From Ixodes scapularis (Eukaryota > Arthropoda > Arachnida > Ixodida > Ixodidae), in the NCBI RefSeq assembly GCF_016920785.2, contig NW_024609837.1, positions 29,634,786-29,698,785 on the forward strand: DNA of 64,000 nucleotides, in the 5' to 3' direction. Shown piece by piece: positions 10,234 to 22,279 of this stretch. The position numbers and the translations under genes were made by a program. Positions within the stretch are counted from its first letter, which is position 1, and each line of letters opens with the position of its first letter. The notes beneath the pieces are model-generated. The model made no database searches and had not been told where the DNA came from. It saw nothing but the letters and a program-made list of their open reading frames with translations.

Positions 10234-10802
10234 AGGTAAGTTTACTAGTAGCTAAAATCTGTTAACATTTTAATGATTGGTTTGAGGGGTCATGTTGCAA
10301 TTGCAGTATTCACGGCAATTACTTTTTGAGGTTAGGACAATTTAAGGAAATATGCGAAATTGTAAATTTTTTTTTTTTAGATATTAATTGATAAATTTTA
10401 AAATTTTAGACCTGTTTAAATATTGCGCGCAAAAACGGAATCACAAGCCCGGTCCACAATGACGCTTAGAAAAGTGATGTAGTCGTTTCAGTCACATCGT
10501 CATTTGTGTTATAATTAATTATTATTTTTTAAAAAAATTATGTTTATCCAACTAGCCCATCGGATGATTTTATTGTATTTAATGTCACTTGTGTCGCCTG
10601 CGTGGCCCACCAAGGACATGCTGCGGAGATTGTGACGACATGATTGAACCGACTATGTTCCTTTTCTAAGCGTCATCTGGGCGGGACTTGCAGAGGGCAT
10701 TATGCGCGTAATCTTTGAATCGGGTTAAAAAACATGAACATTTCTCAATTAATATTTCAAAAATTATTATATTTTTCCAAATCTCTTCAACTTGGCTGGC
10801 CT
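10234..10802. other. AT-rich spacer, no gene
   Basis: A/T tracts and no coherent frame. Nothing recognised. Confidence 0.35.
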
Positions 10803-10806
10803 TTAA

Positions 10807-11528
10807 AGGAGCTGTGCAACAATTTCAGGGCTTTGCTTAAATAATTGTGGAAGTTGATGCCTGACACTTCTGCAGTGAACTACAGAAAACAGATTTTGCC
10901 TGGATACCCTAGTTTTTATTTTAAAAAATGAAAAAGATCCAGGTTTTTGCCGCCTCTCAACTCGTGCATCGTCTTCCGGGTCACGTGCACAGTGACGTCA
11001 CTAGAGTAGGCGCGGAGTTCCGGAAAAGTTCTCTCTTTAGAGCCATCAGCGAGCAGCGAGAACTCATCCGCTCGCGACCGCGTGACCACCCGTCCTTGCC
11101 CGTCCGGCGCTGTCCCCCTCCCCCTCCGGCTTCTGGCAGCTGTTCGCGGTTTTGTGGACCTAGGATAGATGGCGCCACTAAAACTCCGTATAATAAAAGT
11201 TTTGTCGATGATACCAGGGTGTTGACGCGTTTATATATATGTTGGAACGACAAGATTTGTAAAAAGAGTTACCTTTTATCGAGCAGGTATTCGCACAACT
11301 TGCTATCTTTCTTACAACGACCCAAGTGACGTCACGCCGCTTGTTTCTCATGGCCGCCGCTCGTGGCTGCAGGTCGGGAAATATTCCAAGTTTTGCCTTG
11401 CTATTACGCGGCGGAATCGCAACATTGCGATGAAAGGAGGTGTGTTTTCTGCCATTTGTGACACAGTGAACAATATCAAAAGCAGAAAATGCCAATTCTT
11501 TCAACATTAAAATCGTTGCACAGCTCCT
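10807..11528. mobile_element. TTAA-flanked MITE
   Basis: Left end AGGAGCTGTGCAAC and right end its complement, each next to TTAA (10803-10806 and 11529-11532). TTAA duplications are the mark of piggyBac-type transposition. The 722-bp interior has no transposase; the 133-codon frame at 10928-11329 has no recognisable domain. Confidence 0.7.
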
Positions 11529-11532
11529 TTAA

Positions 11533-12079
11533 TAGTAATTGTCATAGATAATGCAATTTAACATGACCACTAAAAGCACTTATTAAAAAAGTTGAATAAA
11601 CTGATTTTAGTCATTGGCCTTCTTACCATGACGATTATACCCTCTCTTAATGTCTGCCGATCCTGATAAATAAATGGTAAAAACGGGAATCGTCTCTCAC
11701 CCTATTTGTTTATTATTTCCGAATTAGATTCAAACACCCTGTTAAATCCGAGATAAGTGAAGTCATATGGAAGGATATTGGCGCTTGCACAAAAAGATTC
11801 ATTAGGGAGTTTTAGAATATGGTGCCCAACGTTAAGGGGTTCCGAAGGAATAGGGGCTCGCCACTGCGCATCTGCAGAATCCCAGCCACGTCTTGGGTTA
11901 GCGTTTGCCCCTAAAGGCCGGTTCACACACTTGCAACCGAGTAGGACCGACTGGGACAAGACCGGTTTTAAAGCCTCGTATACGACGGCATAGGACCGGA
12001 TGTGCCGCTGCAGAGCAGGTCCTAAGCCGTCGCTAGAGGCTTATACTGTCGCTAGAGGCGGTTTTCTTTTCAGCGTAAG
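11533..12079. other. Unclassified repeat DNA
   Basis: From about 11914 the sequence GGCCGGTTCACACACTTGC and a repeated CCGT(C/T)GCTAGAGGC motif (three times, 12027-12090) suggest a MITE, but I could not find the matching other end. No gene. Confidence 0.3.
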
Positions 12080-13180
12080 CCGTTGCTAGAGCCTGTAAAC
12101 ACCAAAGCTCCTGCGGGTTTAGGATTAACCCTGCCGACTCCTGCCTCAAGCCCTTCATGTGCATCAAGTTCCTTGTTTTCGAGATGGACTCTACCACAGA
12201 AACCATCGGACACACGGCAGCCCGCCGCAGACACCTTTCGCGCCACACTCCGTCATGGTCGCCCCTGTTGTGTCTCAGGGGTCCTCCTAAGGTTACCAGC
12301 TCGGCCCCGCTACCAAATGCCGGGCGGGATGCAGAACAGACGAGCCGGAGACGAGGGGCACGACGAAAAAAGGACGCTTCATATCTACATATTTAGATCA
12401 GCTTTTCAGTGTTTGAATTCTCGATCATCCTCACACTCGATCTGCGAGCGTCTCCCTTTATATAAACTCTCAATCTCACTGAACTCTCGCTCGTCCAATC
12501 CCAAGGGCCAACGTGATCTTGAGCAGCCAATAGTGAACAAGTTCGTGTGCAAGCCGCCAGCCATTGCCGCTAAACTTCGTGGTAGGTCTCAAGATGAGGT
12601 GTCTCGTGTTGCTGGTGAGTCACAGGGAGTTTCATTCCACAAGCGCACATACACAGCTTTTCCGAAGGTTTTCTGTTGTCTCGTGAGCTCAACTCTCCAA
12701 AGTTCCCTGCACGAGACGCCGGTTGGTGCGAGACCGCGCTCTGGTCGGCTGAACCAGAGGCACGTGCTGCTCTTGTGGGAGAACACTTCTCAGCGCGGGA
12801 CGGGTCCGTCGCAGCCACCCACAACAGGTCCGCCCTTCAGCGGGCCATTAGCAGAGAGACAACAGCTCGTCCGCCGACGGGTAAATGGTCTGGAGGCGAA
12901 GCAGTACACAGCCGCTCTGCAGAAAGCATGATGACTCGCTGCTAACCTCGAGGTCCCAGACCAAGCACTGCACCCATTTCATCCACGGTTATCGGCTCAT
13001 CCCCGCTTCCGAAGCGATGACGGTGCCTGGCTCGCTGAAACAAGCGACCTTCCACCCGCGAAAGGCGCTGGACGCAGACCGACGGCCAGGTGCAGACAGC
13101 CCAGAATTATGGCCCGGGGGGCCATTGACAACACCCCGCAAGCAACCAAGACATACCAGCGCCTAGCAGGTTTTTAGTCT
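12080..13180. other. Possible solo LTR or LTR-element 3' end
   Basis: Higher GC than its surroundings, with a strong TATA box (TATATAAA, 12459-12466) about 160 bp after a TGTTGTGTCTCAGGGG stretch. A frame upstream of that stretch could be the end of a pol gene, but I see no diagnostic motif. I cannot pair it with a second LTR in the window. It could equally be a promoter of unknown origin. Confidence 0.25.
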
Positions 13181-13832
13181 TTTTACTTTAGTATGTTTAC
13201 AGCGAAGCTGCATACGTCTACCAGCCAAGGAAATTTTCCCGTCGTCGTTGTGAGCAAAAAACTCCCGGCGAACAATTGAAGGCAAAACTGCATATCTCCA
13301 TTGAAATCAGGCACACAGCATACAACTTAGCACCCGTTTCAATAAATAAAACCACAAAACAAGCATCGAAACTACATGATGGATGATAAGGCGCGTGTGA
13401 CCAATAGGAACAACCTCCCACGTGTTCCGGTAAATATTAGGTTCGTAGCTGCTTCGAAAGGGGGTTGACGTCATTCGAAGCCCTCGTGTGAAGTGCGAAC
13501 CGCATAATGGATGATAACGGCGCCTGCTGCCGCAGCCACGGCACCTTGCGACGTGGGGAGTGACGTCACTAGCCTTTCATATATAAAAGAAGAACCCGCC
13601 TATACCCCATTTCACCTTAAGTCCCGACGCAGCGGATGCTACGAGCTATCTTAGCCTATCCCGTTCTGTGGACCCGTGATACGCTTTCCGCACGTCGCGG
13701 TGCCCCCTCTCTGAGGTCACATGACACTCACACGGCCTCCGATTGGCTCCGATGGCTCGTAACATCCACTGCGCTTAAACGTAAGATGAAACGGAGTATA
13801 GCAACTGATTTCATTGTTGCTGCAGCACCGCG
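13181..13832. promoter_or_regulatory. TATA-containing region upstream of a small frame
   Basis: TATATAAAAG at 13580-13589 lies about 245 bp upstream of the ATG at 13833, with a TGACGTCA CRE-like octamer just before it (13561-13568). The organisation resembles a pol II promoter, perhaps of a transposon. No transcript evidence is possible from sequence. Confidence 0.3.
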
Positions 13833-13982
13833 ATGAATAGGCCACGCATAGTTAGGACTCCCGAGGAGCAGCGTGAATACAAGGAACGGCAAAGGGAGAA
13901 TAAACGGCAATACGACAAGCGGCGGCATACTGCGACCGGCGGCGGCATTTCGTATAGTGCAGTAGGCAACCGTTGCAGGTGA
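13833..13982 (+). CDS. Small basic ORF with RTPEEQ motif (repeat-derived)
   Basis: A 49-residue frame beginning MNRPRIVRTPEEQREYKERQ and continuing with arginine- and glutamine-rich sequence that would form a charged helix. I recall RTPEEQ-type repeats in many arthropod, especially tick, hypothetical proteins, usually in repetitive DNA; this is memory-based and not checked. The ATG is the first after the TATA box. The frame is short and ends at TGA in sequence followed by a conserved-looking GATACCACAGCTTCGCTGACC tail. It is probably part of a mobile repeat and not a host gene. Confidence 0.35.
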   Translation: MNRPRIVRTPEEQREYKERQRENKRQYDKRRHTATGGGISYSAVGNRCR

Positions 13983-14059
13983 TACCACAGCTTCGCTGAC
14001 CAACCACCTTCACGGCGTGGATTGGAGCCCCACTTTTTTCCTTTCTGGGGCCCATTAAA

Positions 14060-14420
14060 GTTTGGAACGCTATAGCGTTATCGGCCCCGTTCGCATCGCC
14101 TTCTCATTTGCTTCTCACGCTTTTACTGCCTGTGAGCGGGAAGTGCGTCGGACATGGCCTAGTCAGTAGCGTGTCTTGCTGGCGGCCGACGAGTCGTGGG
14201 TTCGAATCCCGCATTAAATTCTTCAAATTTGTCTTTAAGGCAATTGATTTACTTTATATGAGTGAAATCATTTGAAGACATGCGGGAACCTTTAATTTGC
14301 ATTATATGTCATATTTTAAATCACGTTCTTTTAACGCGTTACATTACGCTTCACGTAAGCATTTTGGGATGTTTGAAGTTACCGCGCGACGTTATGTGAC
14401 TGTGACGGCATGAGTTTATC
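14060..14420 (+). mobile_element. tRNA-like SINE/repeat, copy 1
   Basis: Starts about TTATCGGCCCCGTTCGCATCGCC. Contains an A-box-like TGGCCTAGTCAGTAG near 14157 and a B-box GGTTCGAATCC near 14203, then a tail with ATCATTTGAAGACATGCGG and TTACCGCG..GACGTTATGTGACTGTGACG. The same order of blocks recurs at 28975-29590, so it is a dispersed family. Pol III box structure suggests a tRNA-derived SINE. Exact ends are uncertain. Confidence 0.6.
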
Positions 14421-14589
14421 TGAATAGTTGTTTTTAAGAAGGAGCTTGAGTCGCATCTTCTTGGCTCTTAATCTGCATGGCATTTCTTGAAGAATGTGAT
14501 TTTAATCTGGACTGTGTTTCGGTTTCCATGGTGTACCACAATATTCTGACCGGCTGGTTTTTCTGGGATATCAAAGAAATGATGTAGTA

Positions 14590-14665
14590 CTATCGCTTAT
14601 TTCTTCTTGTTCTTTTTATTCTTTTTTCTTCGTCTTCTTCTTAATCCTCTTTCTTCTTCTCGAGA
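14590..14665. repeat. CTT-rich microsatellite
   Basis: Pyrimidine tract made of TTCTT and CTTCTT words. Confidence 0.6.
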
Positions 14666-14989
14666 AATACTGTGTGGGGAGTATTTATCATCGGATGTTG
14701 TTGTGCATCGCAGTGGTGGTGATTTATCTCGCGGGGAGATAACGGGAGGCGGTATCTTGATTGCACTCGATGCGGAGCGCAAGTTTGTCTGCTTCTTCCA
14801 CAGGGACTGCGATGATGTCAAAACGACGAGCTTTTATTGGCTGATTGAAAGAAAAATGGTGGGTGCGCCTTGAGGCATCTAGCATTGAGGTCTACCCACT
14901 ACCCTTCCGATCAAAGCCAATGCGAACTCGACGTCGGTCTGACGTCACGGCAACCCGTGCAAAAGAGGCAGACCACTTACTCTCCACAT

Positions 14990-16928
14990 AGGTCTTTGGA
15001 GTGCAGCAGGCGCGCCGATCTTGAGACGTATTCGGAATCTCTGTGGATAGAGCTGGCCTGTGATAATAGAGAACGCCCTCTGATACCTTCTTTTCATTTT
15101 CTTCCGTACATTGAAGCTGATGAGTTTAATTATTCTCTCCTTGGAATTGAGGATATAGCAGACAACTTGGGTGAATGCAAACTATTAGCAATTTGCAGTT
15201 TTAATGTACCAGGTGTATGCTGCGAAACTCCCAGTGTTGTCACAAGTAATCATTGCGGTGCAAAGAAGGGTGATCATGTTGTTGACTTTGCTTCTTTTAT
15301 GGGCTTGAATCAGTTTAACAAGGTAAAAAATGTATATGGGCTATCCTTGAACTTTGTTTCTCAAACATCTATAACCGTTCTCTATCTGAAAGTGGATTTC
15401 CTTTGGTGTCGAGAGAAAAATATCATCCTGCACTCGAGGTGGCTATAACCTTGGATGTACCTGCCAGCGGGATACCGGCTGATAGCCTGACTTATTTAGG
15501 CGAACTACATAACTTCGCTGCTGGTGAATAGGTGGCATCATATAACCACTTTTCTAACTTCGACTGGTCCCCTATTTCGTAATCATCTGATGTCAAATGT
15601 CAGGTTCTTCTATTTACCACGGCGGTGCAAGATGGAATGGGTCATTACATTTCTCCAAAGAAGCAGGCCAATCCAATATTTTCCTGCTGGTTTTCTCCGT
15701 ATTATAAAAAAAGTTGCTGAAGAAAAAAAAAAGCCTCTATCACCGCAAATTTATTAAGACTGGTAGTCTCAGTTGGGAGGCTGAGTTCATTAATTATAGA
15801 CGCCTCTGCAAGCAACATCAGTAGATTGATCATAAGGTATATGCGGAGTCAGTGGAGTCCGACTGGAGGAGAAATCTAAGAAAACTCTACCGACATGTGC
15901 GTTCTCGAGGTGGCAAATTTATATATACTGATATCACTCTGCTGAACGGGGAGAATTTGACCATATCCAGTGTATGCGATTTATTCGGGCGAGATTTCAG
16001 TTCTGTGTATATGCACAATGGGGTGGGTACCAACAGCCGCCATCCCCTGATGTGAGCGGGTCCATTTCCTCCTTGCTTGTGGATGAGGGAATGATTCAGG
16101 AATGCATAAGGAAACTGAAACCAACAGTGTCTTCAGGACACGACGGTATCCCAGCAACACTTGTAAAAGCATTTCATAAAATTTTCACGCCCACCCTTTA
16201 TGATATTTACCAGTTTTTAAGTGGAAGAGTGTTTCCTGACATGAGGAGGAAGTCAGTCGTTGTCCCAGTCTACAAGTTTGGACTACTGCGTCGAACTACG
16301 TGCCAGTTTCTCTGCTGTGTATATTTTCAAAGCTTTTCGAAATGGTAGTCCACAAAACATTTTGTTTGGTTAAAAAATGATAATAAGTTCCAACCAACAC
16401 GGATTTGTATCAGGACGGTCGACGACAACAAATTTGATTTCATTTATGTCCATTGCATCCAAAGCTTTGTGCAAAAGAGGCCAGCTTGACGTAGATTACT
16501 TTGATCTGAGTAAGGCCTTTGATATGGTTGACCATGGCATTCTTTTAGCAAAACTTTGTGGTATTGGTGTCTGTGGAGTTGTACATGACTGATTTCAGAA
16601 TTATTTGTCTATTAGAACATGTGTTTTTCGTGCGAACGGCGCTGCTTTCTTTACGCCCTTTCGGTGGTACCTCAGGGGTCGGATCTGGGCCCGCTTCTTT
16701 TTTTTTATTTTTGTGAACGACGTGTGGAAGCACATCGTAAACTTTTCTTTTTTTGCAATATGGTGATGATATTAAGCTATTTAAGGAGATTAAAACTATC
16801 TCAGATTGCAAGTTTCTACAAGAGGACATAAACTCATTTAGGAAATGGTAATGACTGAACGGTCTTCAACTTAACAGCTCAAAAACCGAGGTCATGTCCT
16901 ATAATCGCAAAACGCAAACAACGTGTTT
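14990..16928 (+). pseudogene. Non-LTR retrotransposon (Jockey/CR1-like) EN-RT, decayed
   Basis: Plus-strand fragments in several frames give the end of an apurinic-type endonuclease (SLWIELACDNRERPLIPSFHFLPY, then CSFNVPGV and QFNKVKNVYG), then reverse transcriptase blocks: LKPTVSSGHDGIPATLVKAF, FPDMRRKSVVVPVYK, NQHGFVSGRSTTTNLISF, DYFDLSKAFDMVDHGILL, a VPQGSDLGPLLF-like block (about 16668-16700) and QYGDDIKLF (about 16757-16783), where FADD/YADD is usual. The LINE copies its RNA at nicked targets. Many frameshifts and stops separate the blocks. The 5' end is missing and the 3' end stops at about 16928, where different repeat DNA begins. Confidence 0.8.
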
Positions 16929-16936
16929 ACCGTAAA

Positions 16937-17358
16937 GCAGAGTGTCGAACGGGAACCGAACCGAAAACCGGAACCGAATCTTTATTTTTAGCCAAGCCGA
17001 AACCTAACCGAACAGCAATCTTCGCCGCCATCTTGGAACTGAACCGGAAAAATATAACGGTAACCGGTTCCAAACGGTTCACGGTAATTGCTTTTATTAC
17101 AAAGTGAGTGTTTGAGAAGTAATAATTGATAGCAGTATGTCTATGTAGTGATCGAATTGTCATATATTCACTGGCAATGTATACACAAATTGTGGGTCTT
17201 CGTGGCGCTTTTGTATTCGCCCTACGATTAATCATGTGTCACGTGGTCACGTGACGTCTTGGTGTCAATATATGCTGTCAAATAATGTCAGGTCACGTGG
17301 CCTTGTGACGTAGTCATGCGACTCACCGCGTCAAGTCGACTTCAATTGAGTACGTCAT
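16937..17358. repeat. ACCG-rich repeat, possible hAT end
   Basis: From CAGAGTGTCGAACGGG onward, many copies of AACCG/ACCGAA within 150 bp resemble a hAT subterminal array, similar in style to the TTCGAA element. I could not find a matching right end. The distal part has two ACGTG-rich stretches near 17230-17310. Confidence 0.35.
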
Positions 17359-17360
17359 TA

Positions 17361-17508
17361 TAGTCCGTTGCAACTCAAGAAGGTAGAGCGAGGGAAAGGA
17401 ATGCCGAGAGAGGAGGAGGTTTCCCCCTCTTTTCTCCAGCGTTCCGTCTGCTTGTTCCTCCCCGGCCTTCCTTTCCCTCGCCCTACCTTCTCGAGTTGCA
17501 ACGGACTA
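17361..17508. mobile_element. Short foldback MITE (TA target)
   Basis: 148 bp, starts TAGTCCGTTGCAACTC and ends with the complement; arms are about 45 bp and rich in purines/pyrimidines. TA flanks both sides (17359-17360, 17509-17510). Confidence 0.75.
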
Positions 17509-17510
17509 TA

Positions 17511-19127
17511 CATGTATTAGCGTTGTGGACACTGTGACGGCACATGCCATCACAACTTCTCAACGCGAGTCATGTGACACCGTGAAATACTCGATTGTCA
17601 TGAGCCCGAGTCGAGTGCTCGGGTTCTTGACAATCAGCATTGCCGAACACTCGTGTTGGCTTGTGTTCAATCAAAGATGAGAATAGCCGAACTCTAACAC
17701 TGCCGGTATACAATTAGTGCCAGAACACATCGCCGCTTGTTCTAATAGCGAGTTGAGGAGGAGAAAGCTGTTTCTTTCTATTATTTTTTCTGCGTCTGCC
17801 CTTGAGCGGACAGAGCTATCAACGCCAAGGATTAGCTCTTAGTGGTATTTACTGAAAGTACAAAAAATTGTTGCCTGAACCCTTTGACATACATACATTA
17901 TTGAGGCAGCCAAACATGTTTTCGTTGTTGCTGAGCTGTCTCATGAAACTTGTCCCCGAGAATAGAAGGATTGAAAGGACTAAATGTGGCTTATTAATCT
18001 GATGATAAATGAAACTACAGGTGTGTGCGGCAGGGATACCTGAAAGTAAAACATTCTAGTGGCGTTAGAGGAAGCCGCTCAAATTTCTGCAGTTGTCTTT
18101 AAACTTGAGAGTTTTTGGGTGCGAAATAAAAGAAATGGAGGATTACTGTGAATAAATGACGCAATTGTAATTGTCGAATTGGCGCCCCCAAATGGGGGAG
18201 GAAGTTACTCAGAAATAAAAAAACTGAAAGCCGTTTGCAACTCCCTGTAACGCTGAATTGGAGCGCAGCTCTTGAGGAGGAGGAGGGAAGGGTACTTTTA
18301 GCGAAAACTAATACGTTTGAAATATACCACATTCTAATTTGATTGTATTTGAAATACAGTTCATAATTGTAAGTACACGAAAAATAGATCGAAAATATAA
18401 ACTTCTTTTTTTTACTTAGTACTAAAATATACTTCTAAAAATCATTTTAAAATACCTTTACTTAAACTACATTTGAAGTTCCCTTCATGCGTTTTCAAAT
18501 ATGTAAATACTAAATTAGTAGGAAAAAAATACCTTTCACATATATTTCTTGAAATATTTATTTAATTCATGCAAAATATACTCCAACCCTAAAAAATGGA
18601 CCAATCAAAAATACATGCAGGATACTCTTAAAATACCTGAAAATCGTAAATACTGTTGTGTTATACTCTAAGTACCTTTTGACTGCAACACTTAGGTAAA
18701 TTGACTTAAACTACCAAAATATTGAAAAGCTCCCCTTCTAGAAGTTCACTTCAAGCAGACATGGAGTACACTGAAGCGCCTAAATACAACAATTGATTAG
18801 TTTGTCAACTGAATTGCGCAGCATCGCACTGATAAATCAGCCCAGTTTATGTTATTGTTTCCTTTTTTCTATCAAGAACACACCTGATTAGTTCCTTGCA
18901 CACCAATCACAAACGGGGATCGGGAACTACAACCACAACATTTGCTGATGCTGGAAAGCTTCAGCAGGTGCTGTGAACAGGTACGTTTGGCGTGGTTTTG
19001 TTAGCACAATGTTCGTTCACTGAATGTGTATACTCACCATTGTACGTGATGTGAATATTGACTTTAATATAGTGACATTAACTACCATATTAAATAGTCT
19101 ACTACTAAAAAGGAAAGGCAAAATAAC
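17511..19127. other. AT-rich DNA with AAATAC-type repeats; no gene
   Basis: 17511-18290 shows nothing recognised. 18310-18592 is dense in AAATAC and GTATTT words and ends with CTCCAACCCTA, which looks like the right terminal repeat of a hAT element; no left partner seen. The rest is unremarkable. Confidence 0.35.
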
Positions 19128-19129
19128 TA

Positions 19130-19357
19130 CTGTAAAATACTTATTTTTCGCGGGCTCAATATTTCGCGATTTAGGTCAAAGTTGGAGTTTTGGAATAAAT
19201 CGTAAATTCTAATTTTCGCGACGCGCTGGGATCGCAATATAGATTTTAATGTTTTTACATTTTGCCGGAATTGTTCACGGGACCTATTTTTCGGAATCGT
19301 AGGCGATTCGCGAACTTTGCGAGAATTAGGTCCTCACGAAAATAAAGTCGTTTACAG
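19130..19357. mobile_element. MITE with CTGTAAA ends (TA target)
   Basis: Left end CTGTAAAATACTTATTTTTCGC; right end the approximate complement (CACGAAAATAAAGTCGTTTACAG). TA on both sides (19128-19129, 19358-19359). The interior repeats the GCGA/CGCG words typical of this kind of MITE. Confidence 0.65.
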
Positions 19358-19359
19358 TA

Positions 19360-20089
19360 TTTTAAAGTGAAGAAACTGCCTTGATTCGCATCGTCCAGAG
19401 TGGTGCTACGCAGAGAAGCAATAACATGTATTTTATGAGCCGTTTGTGTGGATATTGTTTTAGGGACTGCGCCGAATTGTTATTAGTTGTACCAATGCTT
19501 CTTAGTAAGATATATCGTCCACGAACTTCAAAACACTGTTTCCCGCTTGACAGACTCCCGAGGAGAAGATCGAATACTTGGAACCTCAATAAGCGCAGAG
19601 GTGGTCACCGAAAAAATGATTACCTTCAATATGTAGGCTATATAAGGCTCTAGAGCAGTCAACGGGACTGTGAATGAGGTGTTCAGTGCGTCATGGTGTT
19701 TGTGTTTGCGTTCGTTTCTAATGTAGCTTTGTGAGATGTATTTAGTACTGCCTTCAAGTACCACAGGGACACCCATCGTAAACCGGAGACACGGAAAAAT
19801 AAAAAAACGGACAAAACAACAAGTCTCAACTTTTTCAACTCAACTGACAAAATTGAAAATAAAAAAAAAATTGTGTAACCGGTTTTTAATGCACAATGGC
19901 ATCTTGAATGTGAGGGGATAATATTTTTGGTATATCTAAAATATTTTTCTATTCATATTTATAATGTGTTTTGAATACCTTACGCGCGTATTTCGAGTGC
20001 AGCCAAAATAATACAGAATAAAGACAAAATGAATATTCGTATTCAATATATTTGAACTTCGTTTGAAGTACGGTCTCTTTTTGCTAAGG
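19360..20089. other. No gene recognised
   Basis: AT-rich; small frames without domains. A second patch of AAATAT/GTATTC words around 19930-20060. Confidence 0.35.
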
Positions 20090-20410
20090 GTACTGAGGGG
20101 AGGGTAGACCCCTCCTCCTCCTCCTCCTTCTCCCCTTCCTCCCCTCATTCTTTAATATTCTCCGGGGGGGTCACCTGACCTCGGGGGAGGGGGTCACGTG
20201 GCCTCGGGGGGGGGGGGTGTCGCGTGACCGGGGGGGGGGGGTCACGTGACCTCGGGGAGGGGGGCCACGTGACCTTGGGGGGTCACGTGGGGGCACCTTG
20301 GGGGTCACCTTGGGGGCCACGTGACCTTCAGGTGACCTTGGGGGTCACGTGACTTGGGGGGTCGCGTGACCTTGGGAGGGATCACGTGACCTTGGGGTGA
20401 CCTTGGTTAC
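20090..20410. repeat. G-rich minisatellite with CACGTG palindromes
   Basis: A CT-rich stretch (20107-20157) leads into about 250 bp of irregular tandem units of the type GGGGGTCACGTGACCTTGG. At least six units keep the CACGTG core; others read CACGTGG or CGCGTGA. Long G runs separate them. Confidence 0.85.
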
Positions 20411-21022
20411 GCCGACGGCGACGGCGACGCCGCACAAGCCGGAAACGGGCGCCTAAGAGCTGCGCTCTAAAAGTATTCTCTGGAGAAGCATCGTAAAATG
20501 AAGAAGGGAGTTAAACGCGTACTGGCGTTGTAAAGGTTCCCCTGCGCCGCATCATTGGCGCAGACCAGACAGCGTGATCCCGCAAAGCTACATGGTTTGC
20601 AAAATCACTGCTGCCAGAAAGCGCATTTTCGTGGTGCCAGACGCTCGCGCCGTTCCTGACGACGCTGCTCCAAGAAATAATAATTTTGTTTCAGAATACA
20701 TGAGTTGCACTGAGCGCAAACCTTCTGCAGCGTCCATTGTGCACCACGGGATTTGATTTTTACAGCAAAAGGAAATTTCTCTCCACTAGCATAAAGTGCG
20801 GTTATGTCACGTGCAAATCATGTTAAACAGTTCAGCTTTCTGGTTAAATTTGGATGTGATGTTCTCAACACAATACTCGGTTTCACTTTAAGTGTGAGAA
20901 TAGCAGAAGCTAAAAGAGCGAGCTCCGGGCTTTCAGCGTCTTTGCCACGCACGCGCGCTCCTGAGGGGCAAAAGCTGGTCAGGACCACATGCTGGCGCTT
21001 GTAGCATCGCTTGCGTCTGAAC
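20411..21022. other. Repeat edge and unplaced DNA
   Basis: 20406-20470 (ACGCCGACGGCGACG...GCGCCTAAGAGCTGCGCTCT) resembles 24314-24380, an end shared by a dispersed family. 20574-20756 is an open frame of 60 codons without recognised motif. Confidence 0.35.
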
Positions 21023-21026
21023 TTCA

Positions 21027-21531
21027 AGGGGCCCTGCAAAACGTTTCTGGACATTTTTCAATTTGCATTGCGCTCGCTCGAACTAGTGAGTGTGACTCTA
21101 ACAACACATTAAACTTACAATAAAGAAACAAACTGACGTATTTTGAACATAATAGGTGAAATAAGTTAGGAATTTCGAGCACATTTTCTTTGATGATGAC
21201 GTTCTTGGTCTGCACCAATAGAGAACCCAAACGACAAGAGCGTGCAGCAACCATGCACGATCTTCCTAAATGTTGGAAATTAACATCCATTTATGAAGAT
21301 GTGAACGCCCCACCAATATATGGGTGTTCCAAGCAAACATTAAGTGAGAGTCCCGTGCTTGAAGAGATCAGAAGGGGTCACTTGCGCCTATTCATTCAGT
21401 CCTTCCTCTAGAATCCTATGTCGTCATCTGACGCTCTAGACCAATGTCGTCACTGAATGCTCGTTTAGGACACTGATAGGAACGCCTTTCGAAGCAGTAT
21501 TTGGTTTTCTTTGTCCCTTTGCAATGCTCCT
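21027..21531. mobile_element. MITE with GGGGCCCTGCAA-type ends
   Basis: Left AGGGGCCCTGCAA beside TTCA (a worn TTAA, 21023-21026), right TTTGCAATGCTCCT beside TTAA (21532-21535). The left end is also seen at 51989. Interior non-coding. Confidence 0.5.
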
Positions 21532-21535
21532 TTAA

Positions 21536-22279
21536 GCTGAAACGAAGTATAGCAAAAGGGGACGTCCAAATTATAAAGTTGCGCAGTATATATAGCAGTC
21601 TCGCGATGATATGCGGCAGCCTGATTAAATGTTAGAGCGCGCATGACTAATGAAGCACAAAGCTGTAAAATGAGGCCCCAAAAGCAAGTGCACGTAAAAC
21701 CAAATATAACTTTAGCCTCCCGAGAATGTATTGTGCGAAGTTTTGAGCTAGAGCAATCCGATGTCCAACTGTGATTTAAATTAGAAATATATTGTCTGTT
21801 CTTCGCAATATTTATGCATAATTAGGAACATCATTGCTCGCACCTTTGTTAGAGAAATACGGACGATAACCAACCAAGCCCTGAACAGTCAGGAGTCTGA
21901 CGTTTGAAAACCAGTTCGGTATTTTTATCAGGGGCGACTATTTGCACGTGGAGAGCTGCAGCTTCTTTTTCATCTACGGTGTGTCGTTTGCTTCCTTCAC
22001 TTTTAATGCGAAAGCATTAACTGCCCCATGGAGCGAACCGACACCATCAGCTTTGAGGTATGCCATACGGCGCCTTGCCCCGTGCCAATGTTGCGTGTAG
22101 CAGAAATTGGATGGATAGGCTCCCATTAGCTAGCGCGTGTCATCAAGAAACGAGGCTTCCATTAGCTCTCGTGCGGTGTAGTTCCAAAAAACGCCACCAG
22201 AGAAGCACTCTCCATGGCGGCGCAGCGCACGTAGCGGCCCGGCCGCCCGTAAGAGATGCGGCGCTGCGAGCCTGCCCTT
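21536..22279. other. No gene recognised
   Basis: Includes a short perfect hairpin AATGCGAAAGCATT near 22007-22020. No coherent frame. Confidence 0.35.

Noticed and set aside
10928..11329. 133-codon frame in the TTAA MITE
   Set aside because: No motif, and MITEs are non-coding.
18310..18592. Complete hAT element
   Set aside because: A right-end-like CCAACCCTA and AAATAC words are seen, but no left end or 8-bp duplication.
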